Positions 1-9,145 are shown, numbered from the stretch's first letter. The stretch: DNA of 46,151 nucleotides from Pseudomonadota bacterium (GCA_039028155.1 JBCCIS010000041.1:1-46151); one strand, 5' to 3'. The notes: generated by a model not told the origin, from the letters alone. Program-made: numbers and translations.

Positions 1-676
1 CGATCAGACTGTCCAGATCATGCGTGACCATAAAGACCGTCAGGCCAAGGCTTTCGCGCAAACTGCCGATTAACTGGTCGAAGTTTGCGGCGCCGATCGG
101 ATCCAGTCCTGCGGTCGGTTCGTCGAGAAAGAGAATGCCCGGATCAAGCGCCAGCGCACGGGCCAGACCGGCGCGTTTGCGCATGCCACCGGAAAGCTCG
201 GACGGGAACTTCGCCGCCGTGTCGACCGGCAGGCCGGTCATGGTGATCTTGACGCGGGCCAGTTCGTCCATCAGCCGAGGCGACAGTTTGGTGTACTCCT
301 TGATCGGCACCTGGATGTTCTCGGCGACGGTCAGCGAGCTGAAGAGGGCGCCGTCCTGGAAAAGTACGCCCCAATGGGCGCGCAGGGCTTTCGCTTCGCG
401 CGCCGACAACGTTTTGGTGTCCTGGCCCAGAACTTCGATGGTGCCGGCCTGCTGCTCGCGCAGGCCGACGATCGTGCGCAGCAACACCGACTTGCCGGAG
501 CCAGAGCCGCCAACGACGCCGAGAACTTCGCCCTCCAGCACGTCCAGATCCAGATTGTCGTGCACAACCTGTTTGCCGAACTGATTGCGCAGTCCGCGCA
601 CCCGAATGACCGGCTCGCCCTTCGGCGTATGCAGATCACTCGGGGAGTCAAACTCCTGCTCGTCTCGTAGTGCCAT
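1..676 (-). CDS. mlaF: MlaF-type ABC transporter ATP-binding protein (3' part missing)
   Basis: This is the ATPase of an Mla-type lipid ABC transporter, which drives phospholipid movement between outer and inner membrane from the cytoplasmic side. The reverse strand reads openly from an ATG at 676 to the window edge (225 codons). It shows Walker A GGSGSGKS near residues 56-63, a Q-loop in LFQDGALFSS, the ABC signature LSGGMRKR, Walker B ILFLDEPTAGLD and the switch histidine in MVTHDLDSL, so only the C-terminal tail is missing. Its start overlaps the stop of mlaE by one base (TGATG), which indicates translational coupling. MlaD would be expected just outside the window. The family call is firm; the substrate is inferred from the MlaE partner. 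Confidence 0.93.
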   Translation of the reverse strand, partial: MALRDEQEFDSPSDLHTPKGEPVIRVRGLRNQFGKQVVHDNLDLDVLEGEVLGVVGGSGSGKSVLLRTIVGLREQQAGTIEVLGQDTKTLSAREAKALRAHWGVLFQDGALFSSLTVAENIQVPIKEYTKLSPRLMDELARVKITMTGLPVDTAAKFPSELSGGMRKRAGLARALALDPGILFLDEPTAGLDPIGAANFDQLIGSLRESLGLTVFMVTHDLDSLI

Positions 677-1812
677 CAGATCCCCAAGAACGAGAAGAGG
701 ACGGAGAAGAACGCGTCAAGGACGATCACCAGGAAGATCGCCTGGACGACCGCCTTGGTCGTCATTTTGCCGACGCTCTCGGCACTGCCGGCAACCTTCA
801 GACCGTTGTAACAGCCGATCATGGCGATGACGAAAGCAAAGAACGGCGCCTTGATGATGCCGACCCAGAACGCCCACATCGGCACGGCGCTGTTCAACTG
901 ATCGATGAAGCGCGTCAGCGAGATGTCGAGAACAATGATTGACATGATCGCGCCGCCGATCAGGCCGAGGATATCGGCATAAAAGCCCAGCAGCGGCAGC
1001 ACGATCATGAGCGCGACAAGACGCGGAATGACCAGCAGCTGTATCGGGCTCAGGCCCAGCGCGCTCATCGCGTCGATCTCTTCGTTCACCTTCATGGTGC
1101 CGATCTGCGCGGTAAACGCGCTGCCGGATCTGCCGGCGACAATGATCGCTGTAATCAGGATACCGATTTCACGAAGGAAGGAGACGCCCAGCAAGTTGAC
1201 GGTGAAGATCTCCGCGCCGAAACGGCGGAGCTGGTCGGCGCCCTGAAACGCAATGACGATACCGATCAGAAAGGCCAGAAGACCGACGATCGGCAGGGCG
1301 TTGAATCCGGTCTGCTGCATCTGGTTGACGACGGGTACCAGTTTGATGCGTCGCGGATGCACCAGCATGTGACCGACGGAAACACAGATCTCGCCGAAGA
1401 ACGACAAGAGTTCGGCTGCCTCTTTGCCCGCCTGAACGGTCCGGTAGCCGACCTGTTCGACCATGCCCAGGATGGGATGGAACGGTCGTTTCTCCAGGTC
1501 CGGCTTTTCCTGACACGCGACGATATGGTCGAAGAGATGCTGGAACTCCGGCCTTATGTTCTCGAACGCGGTGTCGTAGCCTTCGTCAGTCAGGCGTTGA
1601 CGCAGGCGGAACAGCACCCATGCGCCGGCGGTATCCAACTTCTCGATACCCGCCAGATCGATCCGCACCGTGGCTCCGCTGGGCGGGCTGATGGCGCGCA
1701 CGGAATCGTCCAGGGCCTGCACCGTGGTGATATCCCAGACCCCGTCGACGGTTACGATACAGCGGCCGTCACCCCCCGAAAGGGCAAGCGTACCCTTGTG
1801 CAACACAGCCAT
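676..1812 (-). CDS. mlaE: MlaE family lipid ABC transporter permease with N-terminal STAS domain
   Basis: Permease of the Mla lipid transporter, 378 aa from the ATG at 1812. Residues about 1-110 form a STAS-like domain (IDLAGIEKLDTAGAWVL is the typical STAS strand-helix with Asp-Thr-Ala-Gly). The remainder is the MlaE/YrbE permease with about five hydrophobic segments and the conserved stretches GLLAFLIGIVIAFQGA, REIGILITAIIVAGRSGSAF and GTMKVNEEIDAM. In many proteobacteria the STAS function is a separate MlaB protein; the fused form is also common. The frame is open further upstream to 2013, but that extension is arginine-rich and low in hydrophobicity, so I chose the internal ATG. The gene is coupled to mlaF. 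Confidence 0.92.
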   Translation of the reverse strand: MAVLHKGTLALSGGDGRCIVTVDGVWDITTVQALDDSVRAISPPSGATVRIDLAGIEKLDTAGAWVLFRLRQRLTDEGYDTAFENIRPEFQHLFDHIVACQEKPDLEKRPFHPILGMVEQVGYRTVQAGKEAAELLSFFGEICVSVGHMLVHPRRIKLVPVVNQMQQTGFNALPIVGLLAFLIGIVIAFQGADQLRRFGAEIFTVNLLGVSFLREIGILITAIIVAGRSGSAFTAQIGTMKVNEEIDAMSALGLSPIQLLVIPRLVALMIVLPLLGFYADILGLIGGAIMSIIVLDISLTRFIDQLNSAVPMWAFWVGIIKAPFFAFVIAMIGCYNGLKVAGSAESVGKMTTKAVVQAIFLVIVLDAFFSVLFSFLGI

Positions 1813-1958
1813 AAGGCGCGCGTTTCCCCGTTCTGTAGCCCCTAACTCACGCCGCGGAGTATAGCGACCATCGCGATTGTCACCAGCCCCGTCATTCTCC
1901 CTTGATGTTGAGCGCTTCTGCGGCCAGCATCCCGCGCCCAATTGGTGCGGGAAGGCCG

Positions 1959-2387
1959 ATGGACAGTGAAAGCGGCGGCAGGCGCCGCGGAAGGCGAAGC
2001 AGCCAGCCGACACTCAGGGTGTGCGTGACCTGCCGCTGGCAGGGCCTGGAGACGCTGGGCGAGCCGGATGTGCGCCCCGGTCAGCACTTGCACGACCTGG
2101 TCGTCGCCCGAGCCAGGCCCGACCAGCGCGACCGTGTTCAAGAGATTGTCTGCCTGACCCATTGCTTGAATGCTTGCAACGCGGTGGCGATGCAGCGCGG
2201 CAAAGCGCCGCTCTTGATGACTCAGATGGCGCCCGACGAGGCCTCGGCCGACGCCTTGCTCGCCATGCTGGACGCTTATGGCGAGAGTTCCGATGGCACC
2301 GTTGACGACAACGATGTGCCGGAGGCCATCCCGCTTGCCCGTCCGTTGGTGCCACCGCGCCGGCCGGGCCGGGGCGATGAGGAGTAG
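1959..2387 (+). CDS. DUF1636 family cysteine-rich predicted metal-binding protein
   Basis: Small cytosolic protein (142 aa) of unknown role. It has the DUF1636 arrangement: an N-terminal CVTC (Cys22, Cys25), a second cluster CLTHCLNAC (Cys65, Cys69, Cys73) followed by AVAMQRGKAPLL, and a helical tail. The spacing suggests a ferredoxin-like or metal-binding fold; no ligand has been assigned here. I chose the ATG at 1959 because GGGAAGG lies just before it; the frame opens earlier at 1902. The C-terminus (after about residue 105) is proline- and arginine-rich. The stop at 2385-2387 lies inside the ribosome-binding region of the downstream oxidase, so the two genes look translationally coupled. 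DUF1636 genes elsewhere often sit near cobalamin or metal genes; none is seen here. Confidence 0.75.
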   Translation: MDSESGGRRRGRRSSQPTLRVCVTCRWQGLETLGEPDVRPGQHLHDLVVARARPDQRDRVQEIVCLTHCLNACNAVAMQRGKAPLLMTQMAPDEASADALLAMLDAYGESSDGTVDDNDVPEAIPLARPLVPPRRPGRGDEE

Positions 2388-2391
2388 GCCG

Positions 2392-3957
2392 GTGTCGAAG
2401 CGCACCAGTGAGCATCGAAAAGCCAAGCATCGCCGGATCGAGTCCTGGTCTGGGTTCAAACATCCGGAGCTCGCGGCATTCGGTATCGCGGCGCAAGACG
2501 TCATCGATTTGGAGCACGCCGTTTATGGCCAGACCGTGCTTCCAGAAGATGTCGACTACGATCTCGCGCGCCAGGTCCATGAGCCGGCGTTCCAAAACTT
2601 TCCGCTTCTGATCGCCTATTGCGAAACGCCGGGCGATGTCCGCCACTGCCTTGCCTTTGCCAGGCGTCACGAACTGCGGGTGACCTGTCGGTCCGGTGGC
2701 CACAACACGGCTGGATATTCGGTCGGCAACGACGCCATGGTGATTGATACCAGCCGGATGCAGTACGTTCATCTATCGCACGATGACGGTGGGGACGGGC
2801 TGCCGATCGCCCATGTCGGCGCCGGCAGCCAGTGGGGCTATGTGGCCGCCGTCCTGGATAGCCACGGTTTTCATGTCCCCGGCGGCGCGTGCGAGAGTGT
2901 CTGTGTCGCCGGCTACATGCAGGGCGGCGGGTACTGCTTCACCTCGCGCATGTACGGCATGAACTGCGACAATGTCGTCGCCGTAAAGGTGATGCTGGCC
3001 GATGGCCGTATTGTAATTGCCAACGAACAACAGAATGCGCCGTTGTTCTGGGCAATTCGCGGCGGCACCGGCAACAACTTCGGCGTACTGCTGGAGATCA
3101 GTTACCAGGTCCAGCGGCCCGACCCTCTGTGGGGGTTCAGCATACGCTGGGAAATCGATGATGCGCCCCAGGCGATCGTCGCCATGCAGGACGGCTTCAT
3201 GAAGACCAACCCGTCACGGCGGATCGGCTATGAGACGCAGGGCATCACGATCGACGGTCGGCAGATCCTGCAGATGCGCGGCATGATTCGCGGGTCCGAG
3301 ACCGAGGCGCTGGCTGATCTCCGGCCCATGCTCGCAACACCTGGCGCCCAACTGGAGTATGGTTTTCCGAGCAGCTACTACGAGCTCAACAGGCGCCATG
3401 ACATCGGTTTCCCCGGTCCCATGCCGACCGGCATCAAGGAGGACAAACAGTCGGGTTATCTGCGCGCGCCACTCACGTTCGCCGAGTGGGAGCAAGTGAT
3501 CGACATGTTCAAACGCTCGCCCAATCCCTACAGCATCTTCAACATCGAGGCCTATGGCGCGGCGATCAACGATGTCGCGTTGGGCACCAACGCGTTCATG
3601 CACCGCGACGCCTATTGCGACTTCTATCTGGATGTCTTCTGGGTCGAAGAGAGCGAACGCCAGACCTCGGTCCAGTATCTCGACGACTTCATGGCCATGA
3701 TGCAGCCGTTCTTCGAGCGGCCGGATGGGCGCGCGCAGTCCAATCAGAACTATCCGCGCGCAACCTTGACGAACTACATGGAGCTCTACTTCGATGGGTT
3801 TGTTCGCGATTTGGTGACGGCAAAACGCCTCTACGATCCTGAAAACCGTTTTGGCTTCGAGCAGGGCATTCCGCTTGAAGTCCCTGCGGACGCTCGCGTC
3901 GATCCGGCATCGCCCGGGTTCACCGGCAACGAAATCATCATCGCCGAAGACATCTAG
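2392..3957 (+). CDS. FAD-linked oxidase, berberine bridge enzyme type
   Basis: Flavin oxidase of the PCMH/VAO superfamily, 521 aa from the GTG at 2392 (GAGGAG seven bases upstream); an ATG at 2377 in frame is the alternative. The FAD-binding half carries RSGGHNTAGYS, where His104 sits at the site of the 8-alpha-histidyl flavin bond. It also has GGACESVCVAGYMQGGGY, where Cys167 aligns with the 6-S-cysteinyl residue of bicovalent enzymes. The C-terminus has the BBE motif RLYDPENRFGFEQGIP. There is no signal peptide, so it is probably cytosolic. The family oxidises sugars, alcohols or alkaloid-like compounds; the substrate here cannot be read from sequence. It follows the DUF1636 gene with a tiny gap or overlap. 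Family certain, bicovalent FAD inferred. Confidence 0.88.
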   Translation: MSKRTSEHRKAKHRRIESWSGFKHPELAAFGIAAQDVIDLEHAVYGQTVLPEDVDYDLARQVHEPAFQNFPLLIAYCETPGDVRHCLAFARRHELRVTCRSGGHNTAGYSVGNDAMVIDTSRMQYVHLSHDDGGDGLPIAHVGAGSQWGYVAAVLDSHGFHVPGGACESVCVAGYMQGGGYCFTSRMYGMNCDNVVAVKVMLADGRIVIANEQQNAPLFWAIRGGTGNNFGVLLEISYQVQRPDPLWGFSIRWEIDDAPQAIVAMQDGFMKTNPSRRIGYETQGITIDGRQILQMRGMIRGSETEALADLRPMLATPGAQLEYGFPSSYYELNRRHDIGFPGPMPTGIKEDKQSGYLRAPLTFAEWEQVIDMFKRSPNPYSIFNIEAYGAAINDVALGTNAFMHRDAYCDFYLDVFWVEESERQTSVQYLDDFMAMMQPFFERPDGRAQSNQNYPRATLTNYMELYFDGFVRDLVTAKRLYDPENRFGFEQGIPLEVPADARVDPASPGFTGNEIIIAEDI

Positions 3958-3990
3958 GTTTGTGATTAAGTCGGCCAGACCGACCCGCAC

Positions 3991-4956
3991 CTAGCCGCTG
4001 ACCAGCCTGCCCAGACGAACGGCGGTCTTGCCCTTAACGGGTTCGCGCGCCGGCATCACCATGACGCAATTGTCATAAGGCGTCTCGACCGGATTGCCGC
4101 CGTCGGTGCCGATCAAGGTGCCGGCGTCCGGCACGATCTCGAAACCCTCGAAGATACGATCGAACACGAACTCGTCGGTCTCGATGGTGACCGGTCCCGT
4201 CACCTCGATGAAGAGCTGGTCGGGCTGTGGCGAGCGGTCGAGATGCTTGTCCCGCGTCGCGCCGTCGAGGGCGTCGTAGAAGTCGAGGAACCTGAGCGAG
4301 GTCTGGATGGCGATGTCACTGGCCTCAGGAAAGAAGTGATAGCCGCATTCGACCAGCATGGCCGCGTTGGGCAGGTCGGGGTCGTCGAACGCCGCATAAT
4401 CGCGCAGCCGCTTGCCGGCGGCGTGGCCGGCGTCGATCACCACGTGGGCGGGGGCGCCGATGCCCTTGGCAAGCGCTGCGCCTTTCTTGCAGGTGCCGGC
4501 CAGCAGCATGCCCGGCTGCGGGATTTCGACCGAGTGGATGTCGAGCAGATGGTCGACCTGATCGACCACCGGCCGGAGCTCCCTGGCACGGGTGAGATCC
4601 CGGCTCTGGCGCGGACCGTCAAGCGTTTCCTCGTTCCACAATCGGTTGAAGTCTTCGTCCTGATACCTTGAAACAAAAGGATAATTCGGATCGAACTCCT
4701 CATAGGCTCCGACATTTGCGAAGGACAGTGTCAGTTTGCCTTTGGTGGCGCGGATGTCTTCGTCAAACAGGAACTTCAGCGCATGAGCGCCGCACATTTC
4801 GTTGCCATGTGTGATCGCGTTGATCATCAGGTGCGGACCCGGCTTGCCGCTGTCGAATGTGGTGACGTAGTCGACGCCGGTGTTGCCGGCCCGGTAGGGC
4901 GTGATGTCGCAGGGCATCAGGTGAACCCCGTGCGGGGCGATGGGCGATGCGGTCAT
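3991..4956 (-). CDS. Succinylglutamate desuccinylase/aspartoacylase family metallohydrolase
   Basis: Zinc carboxypeptidase-like amidohydrolase of the M14/AstE-AspA family (321 aa). The metal-binding pattern is visible as ITHGNEMCGAHAL (His-x-x-Glu near residues 49-52) and the later LLDIHSVE (third zinc histidine). A conserved MLVECGYHF segment carries the probable catalytic glutamate. The C-terminal about 90 residues form the beta-rich domain typical of the family. Members remove acyl groups from N-acyl amino acids or modify ectoine derivatives; no arginine-succinyltransferase or ectoine genes are nearby, so the substrate is open. It is 33 bases downstream of nadK on the same strand and is probably cotranscribed with it. 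Confidence 0.85.
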   Translation of the reverse strand: MTASPIAPHGVHLMPCDITPYRAGNTGVDYVTTFDSGKPGPHLMINAITHGNEMCGAHALKFLFDEDIRATKGKLTLSFANVGAYEEFDPNYPFVSRYQDEDFNRLWNEETLDGPRQSRDLTRARELRPVVDQVDHLLDIHSVEIPQPGMLLAGTCKKGAALAKGIGAPAHVVIDAGHAAGKRLRDYAAFDDPDLPNAAMLVECGYHFFPEASDIAIQTSLRFLDFYDALDGATRDKHLDRSPQPDQLFIEVTGPVTIETDEFVFDRIFEGFEIVPDAGTLIGTDGGNPVETPYDNCVMVMPAREPVKGKTAVRLGRLVSG

Positions 4957-4989
4957 GGATTCGGATCAAGCTCCAAGGGATTGGACGGA

Positions 4990-5757
4990 TTAGTAGGAGA
5001 ACTGCTCCTTCAGGATGCGCTCTTCAAGATTGTGTTCGGCGTCAAACAGGACGCGGACGCTGCGTTCGGGGTCTTCGATGATTCGTACGGCCACGACATC
5101 GCGCACCTCGGTGAAATCGGCGACGGCGCTGACCGGCCGCTTGTCGGGCTCCAGGACGGTCAGGTCGACCGTCGTGCCGAAGGGCAGCAGGGCGCCGCGC
5201 CACCGCCGCGGCCGGAAGGCGCTGATCGGCGTTAAGGCCAGAACCTTGGCGTCGATCGGCACGATCGGACCATGCGCCGAGAGGTTGTAGGCTGTGCTGC
5301 CGGCCGGGGTCGCGACCAGGACACCGTCGCAGATCAGCTCGTCGATACGCACGACGTCGTCGATGGCGATGCGGATCTTCGCCGTCTGACGGGTCTCGCG
5401 GAACATGGCGACCTCGTTGATGGCGATGGCCTCGGTCACGTTGCCGTCTTCGGCGGTGGCCATCATGCGCAGCGGGTTCAGCTTCGTCTCAACCGACTTC
5501 TCGATACGCTCGGGCAGCTTGTCGGTGTGGAACTCGTTCATCAGGAAACCGACACTGCCTCGGTTCATGCCATAGACCGGGATGCCGCGATCCATGTACG
5601 CGTGCAAGGTCTCCAGCATGAAACCGTCGCCGCCCAACGCAACGATCACATCGGCGTCTTGGGGGTCGCAGGTGCCATAGCTGGCACACAGTTCGTCCAG
5701 CGCACCTTGCGAGTTGTCAGTCGGGCTGGCCACGAAAGCGAGACGTTGCGTGGTCAC
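4990..5757 (-). CDS. nadK: NAD kinase
   Basis: ATP-dependent phosphorylation of NAD to NADP in the cytosol. The 255-aa protein has the family signature [14 protein letters not shown] (GGDG at residues 42-45) and the second conserved block [14 protein letters not shown]. The third block is [25 protein letters not shown], which contains the NAD-binding and substrate-positioning residues. Length and order match the short alphaproteobacterial NadK form. It starts at the ATG at 5757 and leads a two-gene unit with the downstream M14-family hydrolase. The 139-base gap to the divergent secreted-protein gene should hold both promoters; I see no clear consensus there. Identification is secure. Confidence 0.95.
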   Translation of the reverse strand: MTTQRLAFVASPTDNSQGALDELCASYGTCDPQDADVIVALGGDGFMLETLHAYMDRGIPVYGMNRGSVGFLMNEFHTDKLPERIEKSVETKLNPLRMMATAEDGNVTEAIAINEVAMFRETRQTAKIRIAIDDVVRIDELICDGVLVATPAGSTAYNLSAHGPIVPIDAKVLALTPISAFRPRRWRGALLPFGTTVDLTVLEPDKRPVSAVADFTEVRDVVAVRIIEDPERSVRVLFDAEHNLEERILKEQFSY

Positions 5758-5896
5758 GATCGGCGCTCCGGGATGGCAGGGGAGAGAATCACGCTGGCGT
5801 TACTATAGACGAGCCGGCGACGGCGCGCGATGAGGTGACATCGCCCGGCTTGGCGGGCACACTTGCGCCAGCGCGCCGCCATGGAGGTTATTGCTC

Positions 5897-6403
5897 ATGT
5901 CACCCATTCGCCTGTTGTTTCCTGCCTTCACGGTGGCCCTTTTAGTCGCGTTCGCCGGACCGACACTTGCCCAGGACGAGGGCGAGGAAGGCGGCGACCG
6001 TCACGCCGGCTATTACTATCCCGAGCCCCAGTCGGAAGAAACCTATGTCGCGCGCGCCGTCACGCTGCCCGACAGCGATCGGTCAAGGCGCCTGGGCTTC
6101 GTGACCTTGCTGACCCAGCAGCAGCTCACCGCGCCATACTCCCCCTCGATCGCCATGTTCGCCAAGGGCGAGGAGGCCGAAAAGCTGATCATCGTCGGCC
6201 TGCGCGACGGGCCGATGGACACGATCTATCGCGCCCGCGGCGTCCTCGCCATGCTAACGGCCTCGGCGCGCACGTCCGAGCTGTTCCGCCAGTATCAGGT
6301 CCAGGACATCTTTACCTTCTTCGATCTGCTCAAGCTCCTGGGTTTCGAACGGTTGACCGTGACCAACGGCAAAGACTTCGCCCACGTGATCTACATTGAG
6401 TAG
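5897..6403 (+). CDS. Conserved secreted protein of unknown function
   Basis: A 168-aa protein with a clear Sec signal peptide (basic start, hydrophobic LLFPAFTVALLVAFAG, cleavage expected after TLAQ). The mature part has HAGYYYPEP, then FVTLLTQQQL, FAKGEEAEKLIIVGL, a YRARGVLAMLTASAR helix and a C-terminal FTFFDLLKLLGFERLTV block. I do not recognise a catalytic motif. From memory, similar alphaproteobacterial proteins are sometimes labelled as molybdopterin-guanine dinucleotide synthesis protein A in databases; nothing in this exported sequence supports nucleotidyl transfer, and the real MobA is at 12152. I chose the ATG at 5897 because GGAGG lies nine bases upstream; a TTG at 5891 is too close to it. 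It is three bases from hyi and probably cotranscribed with it. Confidence 0.72.
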   Translation: MSPIRLLFPAFTVALLVAFAGPTLAQDEGEEGGDRHAGYYYPEPQSEETYVARAVTLPDSDRSRRLGFVTLLTQQQLTAPYSPSIAMFAKGEEAEKLIIVGLRDGPMDTIYRARGVLAMLTASARTSELFRQYQVQDIFTFFDLLKLLGFERLTVTNGKDFAHVIYIE

Positions 6404-6406
6404 GTC

Positions 6407-7180
6407 ATGACTCGGTTTTCGGCCAACCTGGGCTTCCTGTTCACCGAACTTCCGTTTCTCGATCGATTTGATGCGGCTGCCCGGGCCGGTTTCAAGGCGG
6501 TCGAATTTCCGTCGCCCTATGACCATGGTGCCGAGGATGTCGCGCGTGCGGCGCGCGAGGCCGCGGTCGAGGTGATTCTGATCAACCTGCCAACCGGCGA
6601 TGAGGACAAGGGCGATGTCGGCCTCACCGCTGTGCCGGGCCGCGAGGCGGACTATGCCGAAAGCCTCGAAACGGCCCTGCACTATGCGGCCGTGCTCGAC
6701 TGTCCGCGCCTCCACACCATGGCGGGCATCGTGCCCGATGGTCTGCGCGACGACGACTGCATGGCCGTGTTCGCCGATAACCTTGCCAAGGCATGCGCGG
6801 CGGCGGGAGAACAGGGGCGCGATATCATGATCGAGCCGATCAATCGCGTTGATCTGCCCGGCTACGTCCTCTCCTACCAGGATCAGGCGCGGCGCCTGAT
6901 CGAAACGGTGAGGGCGCCCAACCTGAAGCTCCAGTTCGACGTCTATCACTGCCAGATCATGGAGGGCGACCTGGCGCGCAGCTTCAAGCGCCTGTTGCCG
7001 CTTATCGGCCACGTGCAGATCTCCGATAATCCGGGACGCCATGAGCCGGGCACCGGTGAGATTAACTACCGCTACCTGATCCCCGAAATGGCTCGGCTCG
7101 GCTATGACGGCTGGGTTGGGTGCGAATACGCACCGAAGGGCAAGACCGAAGACGGGCTGGGCTGGATAGAGGCCTTTTAG
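6407..7180 (+). CDS. hyi: Hydroxypyruvate isomerase family protein (Hyi/OtnI type)
   Basis: TIM-barrel sugar isomerase of the AP-endonuclease 2-like fold (257 aa), which interconverts hydroxypyruvate and tartronate semialdehyde or acts on the related 2-oxo-tetronates. The expected landmarks are present: N-terminal [24 protein letters not shown] with the metal-binding glutamate, [14 protein letters not shown] with metal Asp and His, [18 protein letters not shown], and the closing [11 protein letters not shown] with another metal glutamate. Start at the ATG at 6407 with GAGTAGG before it. No glyoxylate carboligase or tartronate semialdehyde reductase is next to it, so the exact substrate is uncertain. 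Its stop interlocks with the stop of the convergent moaA (7177-7180). Confidence 0.87.
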   Translation: MTRFSANLGFLFTELPFLDRFDAAARAGFKAVEFPSPYDHGAEDVARAAREAAVEVILINLPTGDEDKGDVGLTAVPGREADYAESLETALHYAAVLDCPRLHTMAGIVPDGLRDDDCMAVFADNLAKACAAAGEQGRDIMIEPINRVDLPGYVLSYQDQARRLIETVRAPNLKLQFDVYHCQIMEGDLARSFKRLLPLIGHVQISDNPGRHEPGTGEINYRYLIPEMARLGYDGWVGCEYAPKGKTEDGLGWIEAF

Positions 7181-8172
7181 CCGCCGGTGACGCTCATGTG
7201 GCGTCCGACCGCGGGCTTGTTCTGGCGCCGGTCGATGACGAAGTCGTGGCCCTTCGGCTTGCGCGCGATGGCCTCGTGAATGGCCTCGATCAGCGGACCA
7301 TTGCTCTCGCTTGAGCGCAGCGGCGTCTTCAGGTCCGCCGCGTCTTCCTGGCCCAGGCACATATAAAGCGTGCCCGTGCAGGTCAGCCTGACGCGGTTGC
7401 AGCTTTCGCAGAAGTTATGGGTCATCGGCGTGATGAACCCCAGCTTCTGGCCGGTCTCGCTAATCTCCACGTAGCGCGCTGGTCCGCCCGTGCGGTAGGG
7501 AATGTCGGTCAGTGTCCAGTTTTTCTTCAGGCGGCTTCTGACGACCGAAAGCGGTAGGTACTGGTCGGTACGATCACCGTCGATGTCGCCCAGCGGCATG
7601 GTTTCGATCAAGGTCAGGTCGAAGCCGTTGTCGCCGCACCAGGCGATCATGGTGTCGTACTCGTCCTCGTTGACCCCTTTCAGGGCGACCGCGTTGATTT
7701 TGATCGCGAGGCCCGCTGCCTTGGCCGCATGGAGCCCTTCCATGACCTTCTCGAAGCTTCCCCAGCGCGTGATCGCCTTGAACTTCGTGGGGTCGAGCGT
7801 GTCGAGGGATATGTTCACGCGTCTCACGCCAGCGGCAAAAAGTTCCTCGGCGAAACGGGGCAGCTGGGTGCCATTGGTCGTGACGGTCAACTCCTCCAGG
7901 CCGTTGCCCAGATGGCTGCCGATGCCATGGAACAGCTGCATGATCCCCTTGCGCACCAGGGGCTCGCCGCCTGTCATGCGGATCTTCTCGACGCCCAACT
8001 CGATAAAGGCCGCGGCGACCCTCTCTAGCTCCTCCAGTGTCAGCAGGTCCTTTTTCGGCAGGAACGTCATGTCTTCGGACATGCAGTAGACGCAGCGGAA
8101 GTCGCAGCGATCCGTCACCGAAATGCGGATGTACGAAACCTCACGTCCAAAAGGGTCGACCAGTCTGCTCAT
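7177..8172 (-). CDS. moaA: GTP 3',8-cyclase (molybdenum cofactor biosynthesis MoaA)
   Basis: Radical-SAM enzyme for the first step of molybdopterin synthesis, converting GTP to 3',8-cyclo-GTP (331 aa). The SAM-cluster motif C-x3-C-x2-C is Cys23, Cys27 and Cys30 in [19 protein letters not shown] follows. The second 4Fe-4S cluster that binds GTP is seen in [15 protein letters not shown] (C-x2-C-x13-C). The protein ends in Gly-Gly, the conserved MoaA C-terminal tail. It is monocistronic here and convergent with hyi, with no room for an intergenic terminator. Together with mobA, fdhD and the formate dehydrogenase genes in this window it fits a molybdoenzyme theme. Confidence 0.96.
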   Translation of the reverse strand: MSRLVDPFGREVSYIRISVTDRCDFRCVYCMSEDMTFLPKKDLLTLEELERVAAAFIELGVEKIRMTGGEPLVRKGIMQLFHGIGSHLGNGLEELTVTTNGTQLPRFAEELFAAGVRRVNISLDTLDPTKFKAITRWGSFEKVMEGLHAAKAAGLAIKINAVALKGVNEDEYDTMIAWCGDNGFDLTLIETMPLGDIDGDRTDQYLPLSVVRSRLKKNWTLTDIPYRTGGPARYVEISETGQKLGFITPMTHNFCESCNRVRLTCTGTLYMCLGQEDAADLKTPLRSSESNGPLIEAIHEAIARKPKGHDFVIDRRQNKPAVGRHMSVTGG

Positions 8173-8267
8173 CTACCGCCCTGTCAGGGGATTAACGACA
8201 TCGTTGGCTTTCTTATATATGCGAGCCCTTCCGGCCGCACAACCAGACTGTTTTTGGGGATTTGACC

Positions 8268-8903
8268 TCACGAAACCCGCCAAACCCAACAACGATGGCG
8301 GATGTGGGGTTCGGACCCGATGGATGGGAACGGTTCGCCGGCCTCGACCAGCCGCCAGCTGCCCGCCTGCTCGAGCTCAAGGTGCTTTCCGGCGAATTCC
8401 GGCGGCTCCTCATCGGCCCGCAAGGTGTAGAGGATCAGGCCACCAGGTTTTGTGATCCGCACGAGTTCGTCCAGCGACGAGGCCGGCGCATGATTGGGTG
8501 TGAAGACGCCGCATACCGTCACGGCATCATAAGTGTTGCTCGCATAGGCAAGTGACTTGCCCAGTTCCATCAACTGGCAATCCCGATAAATGCCTTTGGT
8601 CTTCGCGATCTCAAGCATGCCCTCGGAGAGATCGTTGGCGTCCATGGTCGTGAAACCCCGCTCGGCGAGCTGATCGCCCAGCATGCCGGTGCCGGCACCG
8701 GCATCGCACAAGGTGGCGGTGGGGTCGACGAGGCGGGCGACGACGTCGGCAAGCGCGAGGTGCCCGCGCCATCCGACATCGCTTTCCATCGCCGCGTCGT
8801 AAACGGTCGCGGCGTCGTCATAGCGCTCGATCAGCTGGTCCTGGTCCTCGGCGAGATAAAACCCTTTCGGATCGGCCTTGGTATGTTTCGGGCTGATGGC
8901 CAT
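8268..8903 (-). CDS. Class I SAM-dependent methyltransferase
   Basis: A 211-aa methyltransferase. The start was chosen at the ATG at 8903 because GGGAGA precedes it; the frame runs upstream to 9212, but that extension crosses the divergent promoter region. Motif I is LCDAGAGTGMLGDQL, motif II contains the acidic MDANDLSEGML, and motif IV/V is YDAVTVCGVFTPNHAP followed by LVRITKPGGLILYTL. The arrangement resembles the WBSCR27/METTL27-like or UbiE-like small-molecule methyltransferases. The substrate is unknown. It is separated from moaA by about 95 bases and is probably transcribed from the gap shared with the acyl-CoA synthetase. Confidence 0.83.
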   Translation of the reverse strand: MAISPKHTKADPKGFYLAEDQDQLIERYDDAATVYDAAMESDVGWRGHLALADVVARLVDPTATLCDAGAGTGMLGDQLAERGFTTMDANDLSEGMLEIAKTKGIYRDCQLMELGKSLAYASNTYDAVTVCGVFTPNHAPASSLDELVRITKPGGLILYTLRADEEPPEFAGKHLELEQAGSWRLVEAGEPFPSIGSEPHIRHRCWVWRVS

Positions 8904-8959
8904 GGCGCTCTCCCGTGGCTCGGTGCGTCTGCCAACAGTTTTGGGCGCGCCATCCGTTA

Positions 8960-8978
8960 TTGCAAATTGCTTTTGCAA
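8960..8978. promoter_or_regulatory. Repeated TTGCAA hexamers in a divergent promoter region
   Basis: Two TTGCAA hexamers, each a perfect palindrome, sit seven bases apart (8960-8965 and 8973-8978). They lie in the 242-base gap between the divergent methyltransferase gene and the acyl-CoA synthetase gene. The gap has no other convincing gene. The arrangement looks like a binding site for a dimeric regulator, but no matching regulator gene is in view; this is inference only. Confidence 0.3.
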
Positions 8979-9145
8979 CCAGCTCCTGCTTAGGTTCTCC
9001 CGCCGCAAGGGCAGGGACGAGCATGACAGCGAAAAACGAGACCACGGTCGGCGGACCGCGCGCACCAGACAGCGGTTTTCTGTTCCGCCAATAGGCGGTC
9101 CCAAAACGACCCACCCCCCATATCGAGACATTACGAGACACCTGC

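Noticed and set aside
9023-9100. A 25-codon frame starting with ATG before the acyl-CoA synthetase
   Set aside because: Too short and without a recognisable feature; could be a leader peptide but nothing supports it.
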